From the NCBI RefSeq assembly GCF_000024105.1, contig NC_013171.1, positions 1,174,501 to 1,238,500 on the forward strand: a stretch of 64,000 nt of DNA. Reading direction: 5' to 3'. The stretch is from Anaerococcus prevotii DSM 20548 (GTDB lineage Bacteria > Bacillota > Clostridia > Tissierellales > Peptoniphilaceae). The notes beneath the pieces are model-generated. The model was not told the DNA's origin. It was given only the letters and a program-made list of their open reading frames with translations, and did not search any database. Of the stretch, positions 14,490 through 22,741 are shown one piece after another. The first letter of the stretch is position 1, and each line of letters starts with the position of its first letter. The position numbers and the translations under genes were made by a program.

Positions 14490-15995
14490 TTAATGTTTGA
14501 AGTGACGTGATTTGCTAAATACCATGCTCATACCATATTCATTACATTTATCGATTGAGTCTTCGTCTCTTATTGATCCACCTGGTTGGATGATTGAGCT
14601 AATTCCCATCTCGTGGGCAAGCTCTACTGTATCTGAAAATGGGAAGAAGGCATCTGATCCAAGGACTGCTCCCTCAAAGTCCCTATCCTTAAAGTGATCT
14701 TTGATAGATTCAAGCGCCCAAACTCTAGATTGTTGACCTGCCCCACAACCTAGGGTCTTCATTCCCTTGGCTACTACAATGGCATTTGATTTGACATATT
14801 TTACCACCTTTTGGGCAAATAAGAGGTCTTTGATTTCTTCTTCACTAGGCTTTTTGTCAGTTACTATATTTACTTCGTCCTTGCCGAAGTCTTTTCCTTG
14901 AATTAGGACTTTTCCATTAAGATATCTGATTTCTTCTCTTACACTTTCATTAGCAAAGTCGACTTTAACGAGCCTTAGATTTTTCTTCTTTGTAAGAATT
15001 TCTAGAGCCTCTTTTGTAAAGTCTTTTGCTGCTATTATTTCTAGGAATATTTCATGCATTTTCGAAGCTGCTTTCTCATCAACTACTCCATTTACTGCAA
15101 GGATTCCTCCAAATATTGATTGGCTGTCGCACTCGAAGGCCTTAATGTATGAATCATAGACATCACTTCCTACAGCAACCCCGCATGGTGATTGGTGTTT
15201 AAGAGCAACTACTGCATTATCTCCTAGCTCTTGGGCAAGCTCTAGGGCTGGGTTTAGATCATTGTAGTTGTTATAACTCATTTCCTTGCCGTGAATTACT
15301 TCTATATCTTCCATAAGTCCTGTGACAAATGGATCATTGTATAAACTTGCCTCTTGTCCTGGATTTTCCCCATAACGTAAATCTGTTTCTTTCTCAAAGC
15401 CGTAGGTCTTATATTTAGATTCTTCTCCAGTAAGTTTTGTGAAGTACCTTGCTATTACTGAATCGTAGAATGCTGTAAGGCTAAAGGCCTTCATAGCAAG
15501 TCTTTGCCTATAAGCTAGGTCTATATCATCGTTTTTAAGTCTTTCGATTAGTTCATCATAATCACTTGGATCTGTTACAATTAAGACATCTTTATGGTTT
15601 TTGGCAGCAGACCTAACCATGGATGGGCCACCGATGTCGATATTTTCGATTATCTCTTCTGGATTTCCCTTATCAAGGGCCTTTTGGAATTCGTATAAAT
15701 TTACAACTACTATATCAATTGCCTTTATCCCCAACTCTTCTACAGTTGAAACATGACTAGCTTCATCCCTCTTATAAAGAATTCCTCCATGTACATAAGG
15801 AGATAGGGTCTTTACCCTTCCTTCTAGTATTTCTGGAAAGTTTGTTATTTCCTCAATCTCTGATACATCTACTCCGCTATCTTTGATCTTTTTGTAGGTG
15901 CCTCCTGTTGAAACCAAACTTACTCCCAAGTCCCTAAGGTCTTTGGCTAGTTTTTCTATTCCTGTCTTGTCAGTAACTGATAGTAAAGCTCTCAA
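14490..15995 (-). CDS. purH: AICAR transformylase / IMP cyclohydrolase
   Basis: Carries out the last two steps to IMP, using 10-formyl-THF. The N-terminal MGS-type cyclohydrolase domain is recognised by SVTDKTGIEKLAKDL and the STGGT phosphate loop. The transformylase part has LRYGENPGQEA and KHQSPCGVAVGSD, with the Lys-His pair kept. At 501 residues it is complete. Initiation is on TTG: GGAGGAATTAAATTG, with TTGA overlapping the purN TGA stop, indicating coupled translation. Formyl donor supply could come from fhs, encoded just upstream of the operon. Confidence 0.93.
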   Translation of the reverse strand: MRALLSVTDKTGIEKLAKDLRDLGVSLVSTGGTYKKIKDSGVDVSEIEEITNFPEILEGRVKTLSPYVHGGILYKRDEASHVSTVEELGIKAIDIVVVNLYEFQKALDKGNPEEIIENIDIGGPSMVRSAAKNHKDVLIVTDPSDYDELIERLKNDDIDLAYRQRLAMKAFSLTAFYDSVIARYFTKLTGEESKYKTYGFEKETDLRYGENPGQEASLYNDPFVTGLMEDIEVIHGKEMSYNNYNDLNPALELAQELGDNAVVALKHQSPCGVAVGSDVYDSYIKAFECDSQSIFGGILAVNGVVDEKAASKMHEIFLEIIAAKDFTKEALEILTKKKNLRLVKVDFANESVREEIRYLNGKVLIQGKDFGKDEVNIVTDKKPSEEEIKDLLFAQKVVKYVKSNAIVVAKGMKTLGCGAGQQSRVWALESIKDHFKDRDFEGAVLGSDAFFPFSDTVELAHEMGISSIIQPGGSIRDEDSIDKCNEYGMSMVFSKSRHFKH

Positions 15996-16537
15996 TTTAA
16001 TTCCTCCAATTGTTTGATTACTTCTTTCAAGCTCTTATGCTCTACTTCTAGGACCGTCTTTGCAATTTCTTCAGCACTTTCGCACTTACTTATGTCAACT
16101 TGTCTTTGAAGAATAATATCTCCATCATCCAAGTTTTCATTTACATAATGAACACTTACTCCACTTATCTTTTCCTTGTTTTCAAATACTGCCTTGTGAA
16201 CATTCATTCCATAAAATCCCTTACCTCCATACTTGGGTAAGAGTGAAGGGTGGATATTGATTATCTTATATTTATCTATAATATTTTTAGTAACTTTTGG
16301 CAAATATCCTGCAAGAACTATGAGGTCTATATTTTTATCTTTTAGCTCTTCTAGGATTTCTTCGTCATCTTTGCTTATGATATATGAAATACCTTCTTCT
16401 CTGGCAAAAGAGAGCCCCTTTGCGTCTTTGTTTGAGACTACTAATTTAATCTGGCTATCGAAATAATTTTCCTTTTCCGCATCTATAAGAGCCTTTAAGT
16501 TCGATCCCGTTCCTGAAATAAATACTGCAAGCCTCAC
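15992..16537 (-). CDS. purN: GAR transformylase (10-formyl-THF dependent)
   Basis: Formylates GAR. The protein begins RLAVFISGTGSNLKAL after the initiator, and the catalytic Asn-His-Asp set is seen in INIHPSLLPKY and LDDGDIIL. The open frame extends to 16576, but the GTG at 16537 fits the family start, has AGGAGG 8 nt upstream and overlaps the purF stop as GTGA, so I place the start there (181 residues). It lies between purF and purH in the operon, with couplings on both sides. Confidence 0.92.
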   Translation of the reverse strand: MRLAVFISGTGSNLKALIDAEKENYFDSQIKLVVSNKDAKGLSFAREEGISYIISKDDEEILEELKDKNIDLIVLAGYLPKVTKNIIDKYKIINIHPSLLPKYGGKGFYGMNVHKAVFENKEKISGVSVHYVNENLDDGDIILQRQVDISKCESAEEIAKTVLEVEHKSLKEVIKQLEELN

Positions 16538-17877
16538 TTCTCTTCCCTCCTTACTGGATAATCTCCTGTAAAACACGCCTTACAATAATCACAAGGATCA
16601 TTTGTAAGCTCCATCATATTCTCAAGGCTTAGAAATTCCAAACTATCTGCTCCTATTTTCTTATTTATCTCCTCTATCGAAAGATTTGCCGCTATTAGCT
16701 TACTCTTATCTGGAGTGTCCACTCCGTAGTAACAAGGATTAGTAAAAGGAGGCGAGGTGACTCTTAGGTGAACTTCCCTAGCCCCAGCTTTTCTTATCCT
16801 TTGTATAAGCTTGGCACTGGTAGTCCCCCTTACTATGGAATCATCTACGAGAACAATTCTTTTATCCTTAAGGACCGACTTTTGTGGATTTAGCTTAAGC
16901 CTTACAGAAAGTTCCCTTTCCTTTTGGTCTGATTTTATGAAGGTCCTACCCATATATCTATTCCTTACAAGGCCTGCTGCAAAGGGAATACCTGATCTTT
17001 GGGCAAATCCTATAGCTGAAGGAGTGCCAGAATCTGGCACGGGACAGACTAGATCTGCCTCTATCGGAGCCTGGTCGTAAAGCTTCTCCCCACTCCTTCT
17101 CCTAAACATATAGGCATTAGTTCCTTCGATGTTGGCGTCAGGCCTTGCTGTGTAGATATATTCGAAGATACAATGCTTGCAATCTACCTTACTGTCTTCC
17201 TTGTAGGACTTAATCCCGTCCTTATCGCAAACTACAATCTCCCCTGCCTCTATGTCCCTATAATTTTCAATATCAAGAATTTCTATAGAGCAATTCTCAC
17301 TTGCTATAATCGTAGTCTCATCATCAAAGCCTATCATCAAGGGCCTTATCCCGTTATAGTCCCTAAAGCCTACGATCTTATCCGGCATGCATAGGACACA
17401 TGAATAGGCTCCCCTTATATCTTCCATGGCTCGCCTTATGGCCTTTACTATATCACCCTCAAAGTACCTAGTAATCAGAAGGAGGATCAGCTCGCTATCT
17501 GTATATGTATGAAAGGCCATGCCCATTTCTTCTTCTTTTTTCTTTAATGTTTTATAATTTACAAGATTTCCATCATGAGCTAAGGAAAATTCATTTCCTT
17601 TAGCAAAGCTTACCAAGGGTTCGACATTATAGTCTTGGTTACATCCTTCTGGAGCACTTCTCACATGGCCTAGACCGTATTCGCCCTTGCTATCTTTAAG
17701 ATTCTCATCAGCAAAAATTTCATTGACAAGTCCTAGACCTCTTATTCTTCTTAAGTTTTCTCCAGTCGATAAGATAATTCCAGAAGCATCCTGGCCCCTA
17801 TGCTGAATTGAACTTAGTGAATAAAATAATTTCTGTGTTTTTCCTACTTTAGTTTTTATACCTACTACACCGCTCAT
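16534..17877 (-). CDS. purF: Amidophosphoribosyltransferase with altered glutaminase active site
   Basis: First committed purine enzyme, making phosphoribosylamine from PRPP. The phosphoribosyltransferase half is intact: PRPP loop IVLVDDSIVRGTT, and cysteines in CKHCIFEYIYTARPD, NPCYYG and CDYCKACFTGDYP matching the Fe-S ligands of Bacillus PurF. The N-terminal glutaminase half is not normal. The expected start is Met-Cys-Gly, with Cys as nucleophile. Here it reads MSGVVG, Ser from codon AGC. LAHDGNLVN has Asp102 where the oxyanion Asn is expected. Arg73 in GHVR and the HRGQ motif remain. It may use free ammonia, or the Ser may serve. It is the first operon gene, 447 residues, with AGGAG 11 nt before ATG. 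Confidence 0.9.
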   Translation of the reverse strand: MSGVVGIKTKVGKTQKLFYSLSSIQHRGQDASGIILSTGENLRRIRGLGLVNEIFADENLKDSKGEYGLGHVRSAPEGCNQDYNVEPLVSFAKGNEFSLAHDGNLVNYKTLKKKEEEMGMAFHTYTDSELILLLITRYFEGDIVKAIRRAMEDIRGAYSCVLCMPDKIVGFRDYNGIRPLMIGFDDETTIIASENCSIEILDIENYRDIEAGEIVVCDKDGIKSYKEDSKVDCKHCIFEYIYTARPDANIEGTNAYMFRRRSGEKLYDQAPIEADLVCPVPDSGTPSAIGFAQRSGIPFAAGLVRNRYMGRTFIKSDQKERELSVRLKLNPQKSVLKDKRIVLVDDSIVRGTTSAKLIQRIRKAGAREVHLRVTSPPFTNPCYYGVDTPDKSKLIAANLSIEEINKKIGADSLEFLSLENMMELTNDPCDYCKACFTGDYPVRREEK

Positions 17878-17900
17878 TAGTCTATCTTCTCCTATATCAC

Positions 17901-18068
17901 TTATCTACACACATAAAAAGAGAACCCTAAACAGGGTCCTCTTAGTGCAGGGCAAAGAAATTCAATTGTAAATCTCAACTTTTTGATGTAGGCAAAGATA
18001 GAGTTAATCACGCTAATAGAAATGAATTTTATAGTAAATGTTTTGTTTGTTAGACATTTGTTTTTCAT
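17901..18068 (-). CDS. Possible 55-codon leader peptide of the purine operon
   Basis: A short frame starts at ATG 18068-18066, with GGAGGG 4-5 nt upstream, and ends at TAA 17901-17903. That is 23 nt before the purF ATG. The predicted peptide starts MKNKCLTNKT and ends near GPCLGFSFYVCR. It is basic and hydrophobic with four Cys, and resembles no family I know. Its last 14 codons run through the intrinsic terminator hairpin, so a translating ribosome would cover that hairpin. Whether it is a real peptide, or a regulatory device read only for coupling, cannot be decided from sequence. Confidence 0.45.
   Translation of the reverse strand: MKNKCLTNKTFTIKFISISVINSIFAYIKKLRFTIEFLCPALRGPCLGFSFYVCR
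17915..17942 (-). terminator. Attenuator-type terminator upstream of purF
   Basis: On the minus strand, AGAGGACCCT (17942-17933), loop GTTT, and AGGGTTCTCT (17928-17919) form a 10-bp stem with one G-U, followed by UUUUU. It lies between the promoter and purF, so read-through must be regulated or partial. Confidence 0.75.
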
Positions 18069-18105
18069 AGCACCCTCCATCTTCCCTAAATTTTTGTATA
18101 TCTAT

Positions 18106-18133
18106 ATTATAAATAATATAACAAATTTTGCAA
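18106..18133 (-). promoter_or_regulatory. Promoter of the purine operon
   Basis: -35 TTGCAA (18133-18128), 16-bp spacer, -10 TATAAT (18111-18106), reading to the minus strand. The predicted transcript starts about 30 nt before the leader ORF. No purine riboswitch or ykkC-type consensus is recognisable in the leader. Confidence 0.65.
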
Positions 18134-18193
18134 GTTTTTCAAGTGATTTTTTTCTGAAATTTCTAGCCTAAATTATTATGAAAAGGTAAACAA

Positions 18194-19849
18194 TTAGAAC
18201 AATCCAACTACTTCGTTATTTTCATCTAAATCAATTTTATAGGCATTAGCAGCCTTTGGAAGTCCCGGCATGGTCAAAATATTTCCAGTGTAGGCAACCA
18301 AAAATCCTGCTCCAGCATTGATCCTAATTTCTCTAATCGTTATATCGTAGTCGTCTTCTGTGATATTGATATTTCCATCATCTGATAGGGAATAAGGTGT
18401 TTTGGCTACACAAATTGGTAGGTTTTGATAGCCTAAGTCTTCGATTTTTTTGATATCCTTCTCGCACTTTTTGCTATAAACTACACCCTTCGCCCTATAG
18501 ATTTCCTTAGCTATAGTCTCTATTTTTTCCTTTACACCTTGGTCTAGGTCATAGAGGTAGTTAAAGTCATTGTCATTTTCACAAAGCTCAACTAGATTTT
18601 GGGCAAGCTCTTTTCCACCTGCTCCACCATCAGTAAAGACACTTGTCTCGACTGCCTTTACTCCAAGCTTTTCTGTCATCTTCTTTACGAGTTCTATTTC
18701 CTTGTCGGTGTCGGTATCGAACTTGTTGATAGCGACGATTATATTTTTACCGAATTTTCTCATATTTTCTATATGGATCTTGAGGTTCTTAAAACCTAGT
18801 TCAAGTTTTTCTAGATTTTCTTCCTTCAAGTTTTCAAAGTCAACTCCAGCGTGATATTTTAGACTTCTTATTGATGTTACTATTACACTTGCGGAAGGAG
18901 TGAGTCCTCCTAGCCTGCATTTGATATCGTTAAACTTCTCGGCTCCAAGGTCTGCCCCGAAACCTGCTTCTGTTACTACATAATCTGCTATGCCAAGGCC
19001 GGTTTTTGTCGCAAGGAGGGAGTTACAACCGTGGGCAATATTTGCGAAAGGTCCTCCATGGATTAGGGCTGGGGTATGCTCTATTGTTTGAACTAGGTTT
19101 GGCTTAAGGGCTTCCTTCATAACTACAGCGACAGATCCCGTTGCCTTGATATCATCGACTGTTACAGGATTATTGTCATAGTCGTAGGCTACGATCATCT
19201 TGCTTACTTTTTCTCTAAAGTCTTCGATGCTTGTAGCAAGACATAAAACTGCCATCATCTCTGTAGCAACTGTTATATCAAATTTATCCTCACGACTTAC
19301 ACCATCTGTCCTATTGCCTAGTCCTATCACTACATTTCTTAGGGCCCTGTCGTTTAGGTCGACACACCTTCTCCAGACGATTCTTTTTGGATCTATTCTT
19401 TTTTCGTTCCCCTGGTAGATATGATTATCCAAAATAGCAGCAACAAGATTTACCGCACTAGTTATGGCGTGGAAGTCTCCTGTAAAATGTAGGTTGATCT
19501 CATCCATTGGGAGAACTTGGCTGTAGCCTCCACCAGCAGCTCCTCCCTTTCTTCCGAAGGAAGGTCCCATAGATGGCTCTCTTAGGACAGAAATTGCCTT
19601 CTTGCCGATTTTATTTAAGGCCATGGATAGGCCTATGTTTAGGGTAGTTTTTCCTTCTCCACTTGGGGTTGGATTTGTTGCAGTAACAAGGATTAGCTTA
19701 GAGTCTTTCTTCATCTTACCCGCATAGGCTAACGGCAGTTTAGCCTTGTAATTTCCGTATTTCTCATAATCATCGATCCCCAAATCCTTACAGATCTCAT
19801 CGATGTCTTTTAGTTGGGCTTCCTTCGCTATTTCAATATCAGTCTTCAT
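18194..19849 (-). CDS. fhs: Formate-tetrahydrofolate ligase
   Basis: ATP-dependent synthesis of 10-formyl-THF from formate, feeding PurN and PurH. Recognised by the P-loop-like TPSGEGKTT segment, EPSMGPSFGRKGGAAGGGY, the FTGDFHAIT block and a C-terminal GNILTMPGLP. The frame is open up to 19903, but ATG 19849, with AAAGGA 7 nt upstream, gives MKTDIEIAKEA, which matches family starts and yields about 551 residues. Another ATG immediately precedes it at 19852. It lies just upstream of the purine operon on the same strand, but that operon has its own promoter. Confidence 0.94.
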   Translation of the reverse strand: MKTDIEIAKEAQLKDIDEICKDLGIDDYEKYGNYKAKLPLAYAGKMKKDSKLILVTATNPTPSGEGKTTLNIGLSMALNKIGKKAISVLREPSMGPSFGRKGGAAGGGYSQVLPMDEINLHFTGDFHAITSAVNLVAAILDNHIYQGNEKRIDPKRIVWRRCVDLNDRALRNVVIGLGNRTDGVSREDKFDITVATEMMAVLCLATSIEDFREKVSKMIVAYDYDNNPVTVDDIKATGSVAVVMKEALKPNLVQTIEHTPALIHGGPFANIAHGCNSLLATKTGLGIADYVVTEAGFGADLGAEKFNDIKCRLGGLTPSASVIVTSIRSLKYHAGVDFENLKEENLEKLELGFKNLKIHIENMRKFGKNIIVAINKFDTDTDKEIELVKKMTEKLGVKAVETSVFTDGGAGGKELAQNLVELCENDNDFNYLYDLDQGVKEKIETIAKEIYRAKGVVYSKKCEKDIKKIEDLGYQNLPICVAKTPYSLSDDGNINITEDDYDITIREIRINAGAGFLVAYTGNILTMPGLPKAANAYKIDLDENNEVVGLF

Positions 19850-19979
19850 CATTACTTCCTTTCGCACTCGCAAATACTTAAAATTAGAATCGGCTTCCAC
19901 CATGAATATACCATTGAATTATAAATTTTTAAGGGATATTATTTTATAATTATTAAATTTATCTAGAAAATATTAGAAA

Positions 19980-20174
19980 GGGGCTGTTGCTGAATGAATA
20001 AATCGTACCGTTATCGTTAGAAGAACCTCCACGGAAAGTCTCACTAAGCCGACGGGCTAATAGCCTCCATCAGCCGGCAGGCTATGATTGGCCCACCGGC
20101 AATGGGAGGTAAAATTTCCTAATAGAAACTTCTAAAGATGGTACGATGATTATTAATAGTTTTGCAACAGCCCC
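19980..20174. repeat. Palindromic MITE-like element, copy A (195 nt)
   Basis: The ends GGGGCTGTTGC... and ...GCAACAGCCCC form imperfect terminal inverted repeats of about 45 nt. Both arms carry ATCGTACC and a TTAGAAG block. The core holds nested inverted repeats around GCCTCCATCAGCCGGCAGGC and is more GC-rich than its surroundings. A second copy is at 62588-62739. The right end sits 6 nt from the stop of the CodA-like gene. There is no coding potential and no clear target duplication. The tip resembles ends of IS6-type elements (CTGTTGCAAA), so a non-autonomous transposon remnant is likely. Confidence 0.8.
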
Positions 20175-20180
20175 ATCAAT

Positions 20181-21440
20181 TTATCTTATATTTAGTTTCA
20201 CATCATATTCTCTTTTGGCCTTTTTGAATAGGAATTCTCCCTCACGTACTGATGCCAAACACTCGGCCCTGTTTCTTATAGCTTCAAATTCATTTTCTGC
20301 ATCCAAAACTATAAAGTTGGCAGGCTTTCCTGGATCAAAACCGTAATCGTCTTCTATGTGCATGGTCCTTGCCCCATTGTAGGTAACAAGATCGAAGTCT
20401 TTTTCGAAGTCCTTTTCTCTCATAAGTTGGCTTAGGTGAATTCCATTGTCTAGGATATTAATGAGATTACCGTTGCCAGCAGGATACCATAAGTCTACTA
20501 TGGAGTCTTGGGCAAAGCAAACATTGATTCCATTATCTACAAATTCCAAAACTCTGGTAAGTCCCCTACGTTTTGGATAAGAGTCTTGTCTACCTTGCAA
20601 AAATGCGTTTTCTGTAGGAAGGGCTATGAAGTTAAGCTTAGATTTTCTAAATAAGCCCATCATCCTAAAGGCATAGGAATCATCCGCAGACCCAAAAGAG
20701 CAGGTATGGCTTGCTGTAGTCTTTTCCCCTATTTTATTTATCATAGCCTCCGCATTGAGTACTTCGACAAATCTTGCCATCACGTCATCTGTCTCGTCAC
20801 AGTGTACATCTATTAGCCTATCGTATTTTACGGCAAGCCTTACGATTTCTTTGATGGATTTTTCTCCTAAATCCCTTGACCATTCGTTGTGAGGGATGCC
20901 TCCGACTACTTCACAACCAAGCTTTAGGGCTTCTTCTACAAGATCTCTACCTGTCTTTCCTTCTTCCTCATATGAATACATACCATTTTGTGGGAAGGCT
21001 ACGACTTGGATTGTGACCTTATCCTTCAATTCATCACGAACCTCAAGGGCTGCTTTAATTCCTGTAAGATTAGGATCTGTACAATCGGTTTGGGCTCTGA
21101 TATATTGAGTTCCGTGGGATAGACATTCTTCTACAGCCCCATAGATTCTTTCCTTCATCTCTTCCTTGCTTGAGCCCTTCTTGAAGTCATTCCATAGGTC
21201 AATCGCCTCAAAAAGAGTTCCCGATTCATTCTTTACCTCATCGGTCTTGCCAATCATATAATAATCAAGATGAAGGTGACTATCTACATAAGGTGGGATT
21301 ACAAGCCTTCCATCTAGATCGATTACTTCATCACAAGCCTCTAGCTTATTGCCAAATTCCTTAAAACAACCATCTTCTACGAGAATTTCTCTCGCATCTT
21401 CATAACCATAAATCTTTGCATTGATAAATTTTTTCTTCAT
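20181..21440 (-). CDS. CodA-like amidohydrolase (cytosine/nucleobase deaminase)
   Basis: Metal-dependent amidohydrolase of 419 residues. Metal ligands and catalytic residues are seen in DSHLHLDYY, IDVHCDETDD, ASHTCSFGSADD and CFAQDSIVDLWYPAGNGN; the last closely follows the cytosine deaminase signature. Deamination of cytosine or a related pyrimidine, purine or pterin base is likely. CodA-like proteins differ in substrate, and the exact base is not settled by sequence. It starts 10 nt after the MFS transporter gene with GGAGG upstream, so the pair forms an import-or-export plus deaminase unit. The 3' end abuts repeat copy A. Confidence 0.75.
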   Translation of the reverse strand: MKKKFINAKIYGYEDAREILVEDGCFKEFGNKLEACDEVIDLDGRLVIPPYVDSHLHLDYYMIGKTDEVKNESGTLFEAIDLWNDFKKGSSKEEMKERIYGAVEECLSHGTQYIRAQTDCTDPNLTGIKAALEVRDELKDKVTIQVVAFPQNGMYSYEEEGKTGRDLVEEALKLGCEVVGGIPHNEWSRDLGEKSIKEIVRLAVKYDRLIDVHCDETDDVMARFVEVLNAEAMINKIGEKTTASHTCSFGSADDSYAFRMMGLFRKSKLNFIALPTENAFLQGRQDSYPKRRGLTRVLEFVDNGINVCFAQDSIVDLWYPAGNGNLINILDNGIHLSQLMREKDFEKDFDLVTYNGARTMHIEDDYGFDPGKPANFIVLDAENEFEAIRNRAECLASVREGEFLFKKAKREYDVKLNIR

Positions 21441-21450
21441 ATAACCTCCA

Positions 21451-22605
21451 TTAATATAAAGTTTTCTTTGATAAAAACGCTACAAATATGCCAACTACAA
21501 GGACCAGACACATAAAGCTAAGCATAAATTTAACAGAATAATTTGTAAGAAGGCTCCCCGCAAGGGAACTTGCAAGCATTATAGAGAAGTTAAAGCTTGC
21601 TGACTGGAGGGATGTGGCTACAGCCGATGCATTTTCCCTAACCTGCCTAGCTACCGCTGTTTGAAATAGGCTAACCAAGGCCCCAAATCCTATTCCCCGA
21701 AGTAAAAAGGCCATATCACAAAAGAGGCTATAACTTGCGAAAAAAGCAAATATGATTAGGGACAAAAGAGCTGATCCGAACATAAAAATAGTAAGAGATC
21801 TGATGTGCCTGTCAATTACCTTTGCTGCAATAATGACAGAAATAATAGAGCCAAGACCAAACAAAACTTGAGCAAAGCCAATTCCTCTTGTGTAATCGAT
21901 AGCCCTTATTAGGTTTGTGGTATAAGTGTAAACCCCGTAGTTTGCAATGGCTGCAAGGGAAGTAAGAAGCATTACTATGAGCACGCCCTTGTTTCTAATC
22001 AAGGTAAAAGGGGAGTTCGTCCTATCACGAATCTCACCGCTAACTTCTGGTAGGATAAAATATATAAGGATTCCTATAAGGAAAATAACGAGTGAAACAG
22101 CAAAAAACTCTGCTCTCCAAGAAATATTTCTACCTATTGCAGTAAAAATCGGAAGGCCCAGGCTCATACCAAAGGTCGTCCCACTCATGATAAAGGCGAC
22201 GGCAAAACCCTTGTGGGCCTTATCAGTTAACTTCATCCCAAAAGATGCAACCATGGGCCAAAGAATCCCTGCACAAATTCCTCCTATCATCCTCCCAAGA
22301 AGAGCGATGCCATATGTAGTGGAAATTCCCACAAGGAAATTGCCTAGGGCAAAGCCCATAAGAAGAGCCAGGAGCAATTTCTTCCTAGAAAATCCAACCG
22401 TAGCAGATATAAGAGGAATCGAAAAAATTGCACTCGCTATAGCATAAAAGCCCAAGAGATTTCCGGCCTGAGTTTCGCTAATCCTTAGACCCTCTGTAAG
22501 TTCTGGCAAAATCCCCGAAGGAATAAGCTCTGAGATGATTGCCATAAAGGTCACACTTAAAAGTAAGATGAAATTCGGCCAATATATTTTTTCTTTTTCC
22601 ACCAC
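21451..22605 (-). CDS. Major facilitator transporter, DHA1-type (possible nucleobase transport)
   Basis: A 12-segment MFS protein of about 384 residues with the loop 2-3 region GFSRKKLLLALL and the segment 5 region GTTFGMSLGLP. Size and family resemble small drug/nucleobase exporters such as PbuE, but that assignment is inference. Initiation is on GTG: GGAGGCATT precedes two successive GTG codons (22605 and 22602), the second having the better spacing. It shares an operon with the CodA-like deaminase. Its own promoter and a structured leader lie between it and thiC. Confidence 0.72.
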   Translation of the reverse strand: MVEKEKIYWPNFILLLSVTFMAIISELIPSGILPELTEGLRISETQAGNLLGFYAIASAIFSIPLISATVGFSRKKLLLALLMGFALGNFLVGISTTYGIALLGRMIGGICAGILWPMVASFGMKLTDKAHKGFAVAFIMSGTTFGMSLGLPIFTAIGRNISWRAEFFAVSLVIFLIGILIYFILPEVSGEIRDRTNSPFTLIRNKGVLIVMLLTSLAAIANYGVYTYTTNLIRAIDYTRGIGFAQVLFGLGSIISVIIAAKVIDRHIRSLTIFMFGSALLSLIIFAFFASYSLFCDMAFLLRGIGFGALVSLFQTAVARQVRENASAVATSLQSASFNFSIMLASSLAGSLLTNYSVKFMLSFMCLVLVVGIFVAFLSKKTLY

Positions 22606-22624
22606 AATGCCTCCACAAATTAAA

Positions 22625-22695
22625 AGCTAGGGGCCTATACCTCATCGAGCCTCCTGTCTAATTATGTCGGCTGATCTAGCAAAGCTCCCTAAGCT
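22625..22695 (-). promoter_or_regulatory. Unassigned structured 5' leader (candidate riboswitch)
   Basis: In the minus-strand RNA, AGCUUAGGG (22695-22687) can pair with CCCCUAGCU (22633-22625), 7 of 9 pairs. Inside, AUCAGCC pairs with GGCUCGAU over 7 bp with one bulged C. This closes a roughly 70-nt folded domain just before the GTG start of the transporter. It does not match the TPP, purine, THF, ZTP, fluoride or ykkC consensus sequences that I know. It could be a metabolite sensor or simply a folded leader. Confidence 0.4.
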
Positions 22696-22709
22696 ATCTA
22701 TTCCATCTT

Positions 22710-22738
22710 ATTATATACTTTTCAATTAATGGATACAA
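22710..22738 (-). promoter_or_regulatory. Promoter of the transporter-deaminase unit
   Basis: -35 TTGTAT (22738-22733), 17-bp spacer, -10 TATAAT (22715-22710) on the minus strand, starting 3 nt beyond the thiC stop codon. It indicates transcription independent of the thiC riboswitch. Confidence 0.6.
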
Positions 22739-22741
22739 TCT

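Noticed and set aside
17878-18100. Purine, PRPP or guanidine (ykkC-type) riboswitch before purF
   Set aside because: None of the conserved sequence blocks of these classes is visible; a leader ORF with terminator explains the layout better.
19850-19903. 18-codon N-terminal extension of Fhs
   Set aside because: The ribosome site AAAGGA fits ATG 19849, and the extension is not family-like.
19904-20180. Complete insertion sequence
   Set aside because: Only 195 nt with no transposase frame; kept as a MITE-like repeat.
22625-22695. Purine riboswitch before the MFS transporter
   Set aside because: The junction sequences and three-way layout of the purine aptamer are absent, although the genes would fit.
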